The notes under the pieces were generated by a model. That model searched no databases, was not told the origin of the DNA, and saw only the letters and a program-made list of their open reading frames with translations. From Terriglobus aquaticus (GTDB lineage: Bacteria; Acidobacteriota; Terriglobia; Terriglobales; Acidobacteriaceae): a stretch of 64,000 nt of DNA. A program made the position numbers and the translations under genes. Location: the NCBI RefSeq assembly GCF_025685415.1, contig NZ_JAGSYB010000001.1, positions 248,001 to 312,000 on the forward strand, in the 5' to 3' direction. This document shows positions 1-8,717 of this stretch, piece by piece; the stretch's first letter is position 1; every line of letters starts with the position of its first letter.

Positions 1-575
1 CTGTTCCGGAACGCTCCCAGCATGGCGGATGTGGTGGTGATCGACTGTTGCTTTTCCACGCCGCGCATCATCATGCACAGGTGCTGTGCCTCCAGGATGA
101 CCGCAACGCCCTGAGGATCGATCGCGTCGACGATGGAGTCCGCGATCTGCCGCGTCATCCGCTCCTGCACCTGCAAGCGACGGGCGAACACGTCGACCAG
201 CCGAGCGACCTTGCTCAACCCGATCACCTTTCCCTTGGGGATATACGCCACGTGCGCTTTGCCAAAGAAGGGAAGCATGTGGTGCTCGCAGAGGGAGTAG
301 AACTCGATGTCGCGCACGATGACCATCTCGTCATACTCGACATCAAACAGCGCGCCGCGCAGGATCTCCGTGGCGCTCTGCTTGTATCCGCGGGTCAGAA
401 AAGCCAGTGACTTCTGCATCCGCTCGGGAGTCTTCAACAGGCCGTCGCGGGTGGGGTCTTCGCCGATCCGACGCAGGAGTTCGCCGTAAATCTGTTCGAT
501 CGTCGCGTTGCTTAGGCTCGTAGTATCCGGGAGCGATCCATTGTTCTGCGAGGATCCAGCTTGGACAGTCTGCAT
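1..575 (-). CDS. folE: GTP cyclohydrolase I (3' end cut by the window)
   Basis: Converts GTP to 7,8-dihydroneopterin triphosphate, the entry step for folate, biopterin and queuosine-type pterins, in the cytosol. Read on the minus strand from an ATG at 575, the protein starts [13 protein letters not shown] and soon enters the family pattern with [15 protein letters not shown]. The zinc and catalytic signatures [10 protein letters not shown] and [12 protein letters not shown] are both visible, so the enzyme is probably active. The last residues lie beyond base 1. It is 23 nt downstream of a pterin synthase gene on the same strand, so the three pterin genes probably form one operon. Confidence 0.96.
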   Translation of the reverse strand, partial: MQTVQAGSSQNNGSLPDTTSLSNATIEQIYGELLRRIGEDPTRDGLLKTPERMQKSLAFLTRGYKQSATEILRGALFDVEYDEMVIVRDIEFYSLCEHHMLPFFGKAHVAYIPKGKVIGLSKVARLVDVFARRLQVQERMTRQIADSIVDAIDPQGVAVILEAQHLCMMMRGVEKQQSITTTSAMLGAFRN

Positions 576-598
576 TGTGCTCTCGTCAGGGGTGGGGC

Positions 599-1069
599 TC
601 AACGTGATGCCTCTCTGTGCATTGACTCAAGATCCGCGCCGGAAAGGTCGAAGGAGTTGTTCCGGGTTTCCTCAATGCGCAGGTTCACCAGGCGAAGATC
701 TTCGTGCGAAGTAAGCCCGGGAATGTCGCGTCGCAGAATCCGCTCCACCTCAAGGGCTAGATTCTCAGTCGAGGGAACGAAGTCGCCCGAGAACGTTGGG
801 TCCTGATTCAGGTGGGTATGGTCGAACCGGTTCAGGACGTCCGCCTGTACCAGAGCGTCCAGCTTTGGCAGGTCCACGACAAAGCCGGTTTGAGGATCGA
901 TCGGTCCAGCAACGGTGACCTCAAGCCAGTAGTTGTGCCCGTGCCCGTGTGGGTTGTTGCACTTTCCGTAGGTCTCGCGGTTCTGCTCATCGGACAGAGC
1001 AGGAGCATGCAGGCGATGCGAAGCGGAGAAACGGTAGCGGCGTGAGAAGTGCGCGATGGGCTTGCTCAC
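599..1069 (-). CDS. 6-pyruvoyltetrahydropterin synthase family protein, copy 1
   Basis: A 156-residue PTPS/QueD-fold enzyme acting on dihydroneopterin triphosphate, the FolE product. The catalytic Cys37 lies in [13 protein letters not shown] with zinc-binding histidines around 41-45. The Asp-His pair is in FDHTHLN and the pterin-binding Glu in LRIEETRNN. The start is a GTG at 1069 overlapping the stop of the upstream paralogue as GTGA, so translation is coupled. The Cys-to-HGH spacing allows the animal-type PTPS arrangement as well as QueD. The product could therefore be 6-pyruvoyltetrahydropterin or carboxytetrahydropterin, and sequence alone does not decide. Confidence 0.9.
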   Translation of the reverse strand: MSKPIAHFSRRYRFSASHRLHAPALSDEQNRETYGKCNNPHGHGHNYWLEVTVAGPIDPQTGFVVDLPKLDALVQADVLNRFDHTHLNQDPTFSGDFVPSTENLALEVERILRRDIPGLTSHEDLRLVNLRIEETRNNSFDLSGADLESMHREASR

Positions 1070-1524
1070 GCGGACAGCCCCATGCTGCTCGCCGACTGGT
1101 TGGAGTTCCCTGGCGCTTCTTCGCCGTAGAAGTCCGCAAACAGGTCGTCCATCTCATACACGCGCACGCGGTGCAGCCTGGCGTTAGGAACCTTGCCATC
1201 GAGTCGTCGCCAGATCGCCACGGCGATGTTTTCAGTGGTCGGGTTTACGTCCTTAAACTCGGGCACTTCGTGGTTCAGGTGGCGATGGTCATAGACGCTG
1301 ACCACCTCCGCTTCCAGGATGTCCTTCAGCAGTTTCAGGTCGACAACGAACCCGGTTACCGGATCGACTTCGCCGGCTACAGTGACTTCAAGCGTGTAGT
1401 TGTGCCCATGACCGTGCGGGTTGGCGCACTTGCCGAAGGCGGCAGCGTTCTGCTCGTCCGTCCAGTTCGGGTTGCGATAGAAGTGGGACGACGAAAAATC
1501 GGCTTTGCGGGTCAGGAAGATCAT
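1066..1524 (-). CDS. 6-pyruvoyltetrahydropterin synthase family protein, copy 2
   Basis: A 152-residue paralogue of the next gene, first in the pterin operon. Catalytic Cys33 and zinc histidines 37, 39 and 41 are in [13 protein letters not shown], the Asp-His pair is in YDHRHLN, and the pterin Glu is in RVYEMDDLFADFYG. The spacing and the PTTENIAVAIW stretch resemble animal PTPS more than E. coli QueD. It keeps all catalytic residues, as does copy 1, so neither looks like a dead duplicate. Likely pathway: tetrahydropterin cofactor or queuosine precursor. No sepiapterin reductase or queC/E/F gene is in view to settle it. Confidence 0.9.
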   Translation of the reverse strand: MIFLTRKADFSSSHFYRNPNWTDEQNAAAFGKCANPHGHGHNYTLEVTVAGEVDPVTGFVVDLKLLKDILEAEVVSVYDHRHLNHEVPEFKDVNPTTENIAVAIWRRLDGKVPNARLHRVRVYEMDDLFADFYGEEAPGNSNQSASSMGLSA

Positions 1525-1589
1525 CGCGATTCAGCTTATTGGATGAGCAAGATGCCGCAACGTTGCGCCGGAGTCGCCGCACAAAGCGA

Positions 1590-1663
1590 TGGTTGCCTCC
1601 CAGGGATTCGAACCCCGATTGATCGGTTCAGAGCCGACTGTCCTACCATTGAACGAGGAGGCA
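1590..1663 (-). tRNA. tRNA-Gln (CTG anticodon), CCA encoded
   Basis: Read on the minus strand from 1663, the seven-base acceptor arm TGCCTCC pairs with GGAGGCA. The D stem GTTC/GGAC, anticodon stem GTCGG/CCGAT and T stem CGGGG/CCCTG all form. The anticodon loop is CTCTGAA, giving CTG, which reads CAG (Gln). The T loop is TTCGAAT. The discriminator is A, and the terminal CCA (1590-1592) is encoded. It stands alone between the pterin operon and the peptide-binding lipoprotein gene. Confidence 0.95.
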
Positions 1664-1813
1664 ACATACTGCGGGCTGCCGCACTGACGTGGCGCCCGGC
1701 GAGTAGGATTCCCGCGCTGCAGCAACTCTCGCTACGCCGGAACCAACTCCATGAGTGTACGAAAACGCCTGCCTTCAGTCAACGCGCAGCGCTTCCGTTC
1801 GGACCGTGCCGCG

Positions 1814-3394
1814 CTAGCGCGGGTCTGCCGTCGCGGTGCGCAGCCATTCAAAAGTGCCTGAACCCGTAGCGTTCACGCCGTGCAGCCTGCTGGAGTGCAC
1901 CACAACATTGTCCAGAGACCACAGCACCACCGTAGGCGCTGCGGTGTGCAGGCGTTGCTGCAACTCCACATAGGTCGGGCGACGCTCCGCCTCTGACGTT
2001 TCTGCAGCACCGCGCGCAATCAGCGCGTCGACCGTCGGATCGCTGAAGTGGCCGCGGTTGCCACCTTTCGGCGGCATGCGATCGCTGGCGTAGGCGTAGC
2101 GGAAGATCTCAGGATCTTCGTTGGAGCCGACCCACCGCAGAACGTACATCTGGAAGGCTCCCTTGGTCACGTCCGAGTAGAAGGTGCCGAACTCGTTCTG
2201 GCGCAGCGTCAACTCGATGCCGGCTTCGCGCACCTGCTGCTGCACGATAGCGGCAAGCAGCCGCATGGTATCGTCCGTGGAACTCTTGAGCGTGAGCCGG
2301 ATGCGAACTCCGTGCGCGTCCGGCTTGTAACCAGCCGCATCCAGCAGAGCGCGCGCCTTTGGGAGGTCTCGCGTGTACGGCACCACCTCATTGCTGCGCA
2401 GCGCCGCCCAGTGCTGCGGTGGCAACAGCGTTTCCGAGATGCGGGCATGATCCCGCCAAAGCGCATGCACCATCGCCGGCCGATCCAGGCTCCATTCAAA
2501 GGCCTGCCGCACCCGCTCGTCGGCAAGCAGCGGGTCGCGAACGTTGAAGGTGATGTAGTTCACGATGGAGCCGGGCTGGCTTTCCGTAACCACGCTGGGG
2601 TCGTTGCGCAGCGAGTACACGGTGTCCGTCGTCAGGGCGTTGCTCGTCACATCCGCGGACCCTTTGCGCAATTCCAGGGCGCGGGTAATCGCATCCGGAA
2701 CGATATCGAAGCGGAGCTTGCGAAGATGCGGAGCGCCCGCCCAGTATGCGTCATTGGCGCGCAGCAGAACTTCCTTGTCCTGCACCTGCGACACAAACAC
2801 GAACGGCCCCGAGCCCATGGGGTGGTCGCCCAGTTCTTTGCCGGCTCCGCGCTCCACCACGGCGAACAGGCCATCGCTCATGTTGAACAGCAGACCACCG
2901 TCGTGCTGCTTCAGGTGAACGACGCAGGTGCGATCGTCCGGTGCCTCGGCCCGATCGACGTTGGCAAAGGCGCCAGCCTTGCTGGTCACGATGCTGCCGT
3001 TGTGCATGCTGTCAATGGACCAGGCGACGTCGGCCGCGGTGAGAGGTTTTTCGTCGTGAAAGTGCACGCCAGGACGGATGTGCAGGACCAGCGTGCGCGG
3101 GTCCGTCCACTCCCAGCGTTCCGCCAGCCACGGCTGCAGCAGTCCGTGCTCGTCCTTTTGCACCACAGCGTCAAATAGAAGAGCCCCGATATGCTCAGCC
3201 TGCGCGTCGGATCCGATCCGGATGTCGAGGTTGGTCGGCGAGTTTTCGATATCGATGACGACGGTATCGCGGTCGTGCGGCACCGAGGTGCACGCGATGA
3301 GACCGAGTGCGGCAACGCTGAGGACCAGGGCAAGAGCAGCAGAGCCAGCCTGCCGAGCCCAAGGTGCGCGATTGCGGAAAGCTGATCGTGTCAA
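1814..3394 (-). CDS. ABC transporter substrate-binding lipoprotein, family 5 (peptide type)
   Basis: About 526 residues of the DppA/OppA solute-binding family, which capture oligopeptides or related compounds outside the membrane and deliver them to an ABC permease. I place the start at a TTG at 3394, overlapping the anmK stop (TTGA). This gives an N-terminus LTRSAFRNRAPW followed by a hydrophobic segment and the lipobox LIAC. The longer frame back to 3478 would run into anmK. Family landmarks include HIRPGVHFHDEKPLTAADV. No permease or ATPase genes are adjacent. Coupling to anmK suggests that muropeptides are a possible ligand, which is inference only. Confidence 0.88.
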   Translation of the reverse strand: MTRSAFRNRAPWARQAGSAALALVLSVAALGLIACTSVPHDRDTVVIDIENSPTNLDIRIGSDAQAEHIGALLFDAVVQKDEHGLLQPWLAERWEWTDPRTLVLHIRPGVHFHDEKPLTAADVAWSIDSMHNGSIVTSKAGAFANVDRAEAPDDRTCVVHLKQHDGGLLFNMSDGLFAVVERGAGKELGDHPMGSGPFVFVSQVQDKEVLLRANDAYWAGAPHLRKLRFDIVPDAITRALELRKGSADVTSNALTTDTVYSLRNDPSVVTESQPGSIVNYITFNVRDPLLADERVRQAFEWSLDRPAMVHALWRDHARISETLLPPQHWAALRSNEVVPYTRDLPKARALLDAAGYKPDAHGVRIRLTLKSSTDDTMRLLAAIVQQQVREAGIELTLRQNEFGTFYSDVTKGAFQMYVLRWVGSNEDPEIFRYAYASDRMPPKGGNRGHFSDPTVDALIARGAAETSEAERRPTYVELQQRLHTAAPTVVLWSLDNVVVHSSRLHGVNATGSGTFEWLRTATADPR

Positions 3395-4632
3395 AGCGTG
3401 ATCCTGCCCAGCAGCACGGGACCTTTCGCTCCCGTTGCCGACGGAACATTGCCGGGCAGCCCATGCCACCGCAGCCACGCCAGCAGAGCGAACGCGACTG
3501 CCTCCTTCGCCTCTGCGGGTATGCCCGTGTCATCACTCGTAGAGACCTCGATGCCGAGCGGCTCCAAACCCTCCCGGAGCATCCGCATGAGGCTTGCATT
3601 TCGTGATCCGCCGCCCGCCACGATGTACTCCGCTGCGTCAGCCAGGGGAGCGTGTTGTCCGAGGAACGGCCAGACGAATCTTCGGTACGCCTCCAGGATC
3701 GACTCGGCTGTGAGTGCCGTTGCCGTTGCAATCACGTCCGCATCCGCTCCTTCGGCAGTGCGGCACTGCGCGATGAACCGATCTACAAAGGTCCCGCCAA
3801 ACTCTTCCCGTCCGCAACTCTTTGGCGCGGGCTCAGCGAAGTACAGATGTCGCAGGCTGTCGGCGAGCACAGCTTGCAGGATCTGTCCTTTGGCCGCTGT
3901 TCGTCCGTCCCGATCCAGGCGTTTGTTGTAGAGCCGCTGCATCGCTCCATCGATTACTACGTTGGCCGGGCCGGAATCGAAAGCTAGCACCTCGGTCGAA
4001 CCCGCCGGCAGTGCCGCCATATTCGCAATGCCGCCCAGATTTTGCAGGATGCGGTTGCGCGTGGGGTGCGCGTACAGCACGCGATCCAGCATCGGTACCA
4101 GAGGCGCGCCCTGGCCACCCGCTGCCATGTCCGCCGGACGGAAATCACTGACCACCGGCAGGCCGGTACGGGCAGCGATCTCTGCCGCCTCGCCAAGCTG
4201 CCACGTACACCGCAGCGTTGTGCCCAGGTATTTCGCAGGTGCGCCTTGGTGGTACACCGTCTGTCCGTGAACGCCGGCCAGCTTGGCTCGTGTGCCAAGC
4301 TGTGCTTCCGCTGCCAGAATCGCTTCGGCGTACACCTCACCCAAGCGCCAGTGAAGCCGAGCTAGTTCGGCGGTGGAGATGCTCCGCGCGTCCATGGCTG
4401 CCAGCACGGCGGCACGCAGTCTTGACGGGTATGCGGAGTGTGTGTGCCCCAAGAGCTTGATCCGCGGCGTACCGTCAGACCGGCCGGGGCTGATGCGCAC
4501 CAGCGCAACGTCGACCCCGTCGGCAGACGTTCCACTCATCACACCGGCTACCACTAGGGGCCCCGGCGGAGGATACGGCAGGCTTGCCCTCTGCTGCCGG
4601 CGCTTGGCCTCTACTCGGTCAGTGCTGCTCAT
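3391..4632 (-). CDS. anmK: Anhydro-N-acetylmuramic acid kinase
   Basis: 413 residues. Opens and phosphorylates 1,6-anhydro-MurNAc, so that murein fragments can be recycled to amino sugars, in the cytosol. The signature AGVMSGTSADGVDVALV is at residues 29-45, and SGPANVVIDG and IVAGGGSRN mark the later sugar and nucleotide regions. About 25 N-terminal residues precede the fold. Its ATG overlaps the mutS stop as ATGA, and its TGA overlaps the TTG of the lipoprotein gene, so all three genes are translationally coupled. Confidence 0.95.
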   Translation of the reverse strand: MSSTDRVEAKRRQQRASLPYPPPGPLVVAGVMSGTSADGVDVALVRISPGRSDGTPRIKLLGHTHSAYPSRLRAAVLAAMDARSISTAELARLHWRLGEVYAEAILAAEAQLGTRAKLAGVHGQTVYHQGAPAKYLGTTLRCTWQLGEAAEIAARTGLPVVSDFRPADMAAGGQGAPLVPMLDRVLYAHPTRNRILQNLGGIANMAALPAGSTEVLAFDSGPANVVIDGAMQRLYNKRLDRDGRTAAKGQILQAVLADSLRHLYFAEPAPKSCGREEFGGTFVDRFIAQCRTAEGADADVIATATALTAESILEAYRRFVWPFLGQHAPLADAAEYIVAGGGSRNASLMRMLREGLEPLGIEVSTSDDTGIPAEAKEAVAFALLAWLRWHGLPGNVPSATGAKGPVLLGRITL

Positions 4633-7316
4633 TGTTCGATCTCCTGCTTCAACTCGGCCAGCAATTGCAGAGCTTCCATGGGCGTCATCCGGTCTACGTC
4701 CGTCGAGCGCACACGGTCGACCACACGCTGCGACAGGGGCGTAAACATGGTCATCTGCAGTGCCGGTTCCGCTGCCTGTACGACGGCTGCACCCGCGGCG
4801 ACGCCGGCGCTTTCCGCCTTCTCATGCAGCTTCAGCACCGCTCGTGCGCGCTCGATCACGACACGCGGAACACCGGCCAGCTTTGCCACTTCGATGCCGT
4901 AGCTGCGATCGGCCGCGCCGCTTTCCACCTGGTGCAGGAACACGATGCCCGCGCCGCCTTCGCGGCAGGCCACGCGCAGATTCTTGAGCCGATCGAGCTT
5001 GGATTCGAGAAGTGTGAGCTCGTGGTAATGCGTGGCAAACAGCGTGCGGGCACCGATGCGATCGTGCAGATGCTCCACGGTCGCCCACGCCAGCGAAAGG
5101 CCGTCGTAGGTCGCCGTTCCCCGGCCCATCTCGTCCAGCAGAACGAGCGAGCGCGACGTTGCCGTGTTCAGGATGGCAGCAGTTTCGGTCATCTCCACCA
5201 TGAAGGTGGAGCGGCCGCGGCTCACGTTGTCACTCGCGCCGATGCGGGTGAAGATGCGGTCGACCAGGCCAAGCCGCATGTGCGCCGCAGGCACAAAGGA
5301 GCCTGCCTGCGCCAGGATCACCAGAAGCGCCGCCATGCGCAGGTAAGTCGATTTGCCGCCCATGTTCGGTCCCGTGATAAGCGCCAGCGAAGGACCGTTC
5401 TCTGCGTCCAAGTAACCGCCGTTGGGGACGAAACGGCCGGATCCACTCTCTTCCAACCGCAGTTCGACGACCGGATGTCTCCCCTCCGCGAACTCCAGAA
5501 CGCCGCCCTCGCCTGCGATCTCTGGCCGGGTCCAGTTGCGCAGCACGGCCAGGTGCGCGAAGTTCAGCAGTACATCGACTTCGGCCACCCTGCGCGCGGT
5601 TTCGCGCATGCGCGTGGCGTCGTTCAGTACCAGCCGCCTCAGTTCGCCGAAGATGCGGCGCTCCAGTTCTGCAATGCGCTCCTGTGCAGTGAGCACCTTG
5701 TGCTCGTAGTCCTTCAGCTCCGGCGTGGTGAAGCGCTCCGCATTGACCAGCGTTTGCTTGCGTTCGTAGTCGGCGGGCACGTTGGCCAGATTGCTGCGGG
5801 TGATTTCCAGGTAGTAGCCGAACACATTGTTGAAGCGCACCTTCAACGAGGCGATGCCGGTGCGGGCACGTTCGCGTTCCTCAATGGCGGCGATTGCCTC
5901 GCGACCGCTGCGTGACAGGCCGCGCAAATCGTCCAGTTCGACGTCCACGCCATCCGCGATGGCGTCCCCGTCGCCAAGCTTCAACGGCGGCTCCGGGGAT
6001 AGAACGCGGGCGATTTGCCCAGCGGTATCCGTGAGCGCGTCGAAGCCATCCCGCAACGAATGCCATCGCCTCGCCGAAAGCTCGGCGAGCCCAGAGGCGA
6101 TCTCCGGCAGCGCATCCAGGGTCCGGCCCAGTGCCAGCACATCTCGCGGACCGGCCGAGTCCAGCGCAAGGCGACCCAGAAGCCTCTCCAGATCCAGCAC
6201 GCCCTCGAGCGCGCGCCGCAGCCGTTCGCGCCGGGCCAGCGATGCCGCTGCCTCCGCTACCGCTTCGTGCCGGGCTACGATCTCGTCGGGCTGCAGAGAT
6301 GGCCGTTGCAGCCATAGCCGCAGCAGGCGTTTGCCCATCGGCGTCCGGCACTGGTCCAGTGCGTAGCAGAGGGTGGTCTGTTGCGACTCGCCGCTGAAGA
6401 GAGGCTCCGTGATCTCCAGGTTGCGCAGGCTGACCGCATCCAGTTCTAGCGCGGTCGCACGTTCATAACAGCGAGGCGTGTCCAGGTGTTCCAGATGCTC
6501 GTGCCGCGTCGATCGCAGATAATGCAGCACGGCCCCTGCCGCGGTGGCTGCCGCCGCGCGCCCGGCCATGCCGAAGCCGTCCAGCGATGGGATGCGGTAG
6601 TGCCCCTGAAGCAATGGGATCGCGTATTCCGAGGTGAACACCCAATCTTCCATCGGCGTCCGCGTGCGCACGCTGCGGAACATCTCGGTCGCGGCATCCT
6701 CTTCTTCGCCGTCCAGCGATGTCTGTACCGAGCCCAGGCGCAAGCCCTGCGGAAGCAGCAACTCGCGAGGATGCGTTCGGCTCAGTTCCTCGCAGGCGTC
6801 CTGCACGGCAGTCTTGCCGCGGAACTCGGTTGCGCGGAACTCACCCGTGGACAGGTCGAGCAGAGCCACGCCGGCGCGGTCTGCCTTGCTTTCCACCGCG
6901 AGCGCCGCCAGGTAGTTGCTCTCGGAAGGTCCGAGCGAAGAGTCCAGCGCCGTTCCCGGCGTGAGAACGCGGGTGACTTCCCGGCGCACCAGCGTTTTGG
7001 TGAGCTTGGGGTCTTCCACCTGCTCGCAGATCGCGACGCGAAACCCCCGCCGCAGCAGTTTCTGAAGGTAGCCCTCGGCAGCGTGATAGGGGACGCCGCA
7101 CATGGGAACGCTGCGTTCCTTGTCGCGCGCTGTCAACGTCAGTTGCAGCTCGCGGGCAGCGACTACGGCGTCTTCATAGAAGAGTTCGTAGAAGTCGCCC
7201 ATCCGGAAAAAGATGAGCGCATCCGGATGCGCAGCCTTGGCGGCGGCATGCTGCCGCATGGCCGGCGTAACTCCGTCGCCTGCTTTTTTCTCCCGAACTG
7301 CCGTTTCCGAGGCCAC
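4629..7316 (-). CDS. mutS: DNA mismatch repair ATPase MutS
   Basis: 895 residues, full length. Recognises mismatches and starts repair with MutL. The mismatch-contact motif is in FFRMGDFYELF near residue 40, with Phe and Glu kept. Further on are the connector, lever and clamp domains, the ATPase Walker A GPNMGGKSTYLR and the Walker B region LVLLDEMGRGT. The C-terminus ends in the helical dimerisation region (MTPMEALQLLAELKQEIEQ). First gene of the mutS-anmK-lipoprotein run. No mutL is present in the window. Confidence 0.98.
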   Translation of the reverse strand: MASETAVREKKAGDGVTPAMRQHAAAKAAHPDALIFFRMGDFYELFYEDAVVAARELQLTLTARDKERSVPMCGVPYHAAEGYLQKLLRRGFRVAICEQVEDPKLTKTLVRREVTRVLTPGTALDSSLGPSESNYLAALAVESKADRAGVALLDLSTGEFRATEFRGKTAVQDACEELSRTHPRELLLPQGLRLGSVQTSLDGEEEDAATEMFRSVRTRTPMEDWVFTSEYAIPLLQGHYRIPSLDGFGMAGRAAAATAAGAVLHYLRSTRHEHLEHLDTPRCYERATALELDAVSLRNLEITEPLFSGESQQTTLCYALDQCRTPMGKRLLRLWLQRPSLQPDEIVARHEAVAEAAASLARRERLRRALEGVLDLERLLGRLALDSAGPRDVLALGRTLDALPEIASGLAELSARRWHSLRDGFDALTDTAGQIARVLSPEPPLKLGDGDAIADGVDVELDDLRGLSRSGREAIAAIEERERARTGIASLKVRFNNVFGYYLEITRSNLANVPADYERKQTLVNAERFTTPELKDYEHKVLTAQERIAELERRIFGELRRLVLNDATRMRETARRVAEVDVLLNFAHLAVLRNWTRPEIAGEGGVLEFAEGRHPVVELRLEESGSGRFVPNGGYLDAENGPSLALITGPNMGGKSTYLRMAALLVILAQAGSFVPAAHMRLGLVDRIFTRIGASDNVSRGRSTFMVEMTETAAILNTATSRSLVLLDEMGRGTATYDGLSLAWATVEHLHDRIGARTLFATHYHELTLLESKLDRLKNLRVACREGGAGIVFLHQVESGAADRSYGIEVAKLAGVPRVVIERARAVLKLHEKAESAGVAAGAAVVQAAEPALQMTMFTPLSQRVVDRVRSTDVDRMTPMEALQLLAELKQEIEQ

Positions 7317-7364
7317 TGATCCGACTTCAGCATAGCGGTTTCAGTGTGGGCCCGGCACAAACAA

Positions 7365-7393
7365 GCGAGCCCTGCCAGGGTGGCAGGGCTCGC
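7365..7393 (-). terminator. Rho-independent terminator
   Basis: A perfect 13-bp inverted repeat (GCGAGCCCTGCCA and its complement) around a 3-nt loop. On the minus strand it is followed by the T-rich TTGTTTGT. It sits just after the small membrane protein gene and upstream of mutS, so it separates those two units. Confidence 0.85.
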
Positions 7394-7415
7394 GCACTTG
7401 CAGTGGATCGGGATA

Positions 7416-7694
7416 CTAGCGAGTCTGAACGTTTGCGTCGCTGCCGTGCAGCTTCACTTGTTTGTTGTAGATGCCGAGAATCAGGAACGGCGCCACCCAC
7501 TGTCCGACGAACAGGGCGGCGTGATCCTTCTTTGCGATCTTGAAGCTGACCGACGCTGCGATCGAAGCAATCGCGGCGGCCAGATAAAAGCCGCTTGGAA
7601 CTTTGGATGTGTAGCTCTCGATGTAGGCCGTGATCTTGCCTTCTTCTGCCTCGCCTGGCTTCACGCGCGTGTCGCCTTCTAGGTTCCAATCCAT
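7416..7694 (-). CDS. Small two-helix membrane protein, unknown function
   Basis: 92 residues. A polar N-terminus rich in Glu and Lys (about 30 residues) is followed by two hydrophobic segments (about 36-50 and 62-78) separated by KIAKKDH, and a short polar tail. No enzyme motif is seen. The body looks like a genuine membrane protein, with a terminator right behind it and divergent heme genes in front. I do not recognise the family. Confidence 0.7.
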   Translation of the reverse strand: MDWNLEGDTRVKPGEAEEGKITAYIESYTSKVPSGFYLAAAIASIAASVSFKIAKKDHAALFVGQWVAPFLILGIYNKQVKLHGSDANVQTR

Positions 7695-7841
7695 AGGTGT
7701 CTCCCTGTCCCGGGCGTCTGCCCGTTCTCACTGCGTGGGATGCAGATTTTCGGTCTGGGTTTAGTCTCGTGGCGGCACATTGCGCTGATGAACAGCAGCA
7801 AGGGGTTGTTGCCGCGCCACCGAAACCGGCCGGGCAAGGGA

Positions 7842-8717
7842 ATGTCAGACCTATACTGGTTGATGGGGGCGGCCAGTGCTTCTCCCGCCTGGCACATGTC
7901 CCTGTTTTGGCTCAGACTCGCGGTGGTGTTGTACGGTGTGGCAGCGCTGGCGGTATTGCCGGCGGCCCTGTACGACCGTCCGCGATGGCGGCTGGTTGCA
8001 GTTCCGGCCACAGTAGCCGCTCTGCTGTTCCACTTTGTTTCGCTTGCAGAGGTGCTTGCGGCGGCGCACCGCTGGGTACCCGTGAATGCCAGCGAAGTGC
8101 AAGCAGTGCTGGCACTTCTGCTGGCCGCAGCCTTCTTACTGGTCGTGGCGGTGTACGGCAGCCTGACGATCGGTGTGGTTCTGTTGCCGGTGGTCTTCCT
8201 GCTGGGGCTGTTGCCGGCGTTTTCACCCGGGTCGCACGAACTTGCGGCACCGCTGCTGCGGTCTGGCTGGATCACGCTGCACATTCTGTTGCTGCTGGCG
8301 GCCTACGCGGCGCTGATCGTTTGCATGTTTTCCAGCGTTCTCTATTTGTTGCAGGAGAAGCGGTTGAAGGCGCGCCGCCCCGCCACAGGGCTGCTGGCGC
8401 GCATTCCGCCGTTGCAGGACCTGGATCAGATTTCGTTGCGTTCGCTTCTAATCGGCCTGCCCTGCATGACCGGTGGCTTGCTCATCGGTTCGGCACTGGC
8501 TGCCAGCGAGTATGGCGCGGTGTACTTTCGCGATCCTAAGGTGCTCCTGAGCTTTGCCATGTGGCTGGCGTATGTGGGCATGATTGCCATTCGCCGATCG
8601 GCCGGACTGCGTGGCCGGCGCGCCGTGTGGCTGTCGTCCTTCGTCTTTGTGGTCATGCTCGCGGTGTGGTCGGCGAACCAGGTGTCGACCGTACACCGCT
8701 TTGCGGGGCGCCCATGA
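7842..8717 (+). CDS. hemX: HemX/CcsA-like cytochrome c assembly family membrane protein
   Basis: About 290 residues with eight or so hydrophobic helices. Its place directly before hemA, overlapping its start by 4 nt (ATGA), matches the HemX protein of Bacillus-type hem operons, which affects GluTR level. The fold is shared with CcsA/CcmC cytochrome c maturation proteins. The start is uncertain: ATG codons lie at 7842, 7860 and 7893. 7842 has a purine-rich AAGGGA too close to it, and 7893 (MSLFWLRL) gives the most typical N-terminus. The assignment rests on topology and operon position rather than on a motif. Confidence 0.75.
   Translation: MSDLYWLMGAASASPAWHMSLFWLRLAVVLYGVAALAVLPAALYDRPRWRLVAVPATVAALLFHFVSLAEVLAAAHRWVPVNASEVQAVLALLLAAAFLLVVAVYGSLTIGVVLLPVVFLLGLLPAFSPGSHELAAPLLRSGWITLHILLLLAAYAALIVCMFSSVLYLLQEKRLKARRPATGLLARIPPLQDLDQISLRSLLIGLPCMTGGLLIGSALAASEYGAVYFRDPKVLLSFAMWLAYVGMIAIRRSAGLRGRRAVWLSSFVFVVMLAVWSANQVSTVHRFAGRP

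Noticed and set aside
1590-1663. tRNA as an integration site for a mobile element
   Set aside because: No integrase, no duplicated tRNA end and no composition change nearby.
5827-6366. Long open frame inside mutS on the plus strand
   Set aside because: Arg/Ser-rich shadow of the GC-rich mutS coding strand, with no family pattern or ribosome site.
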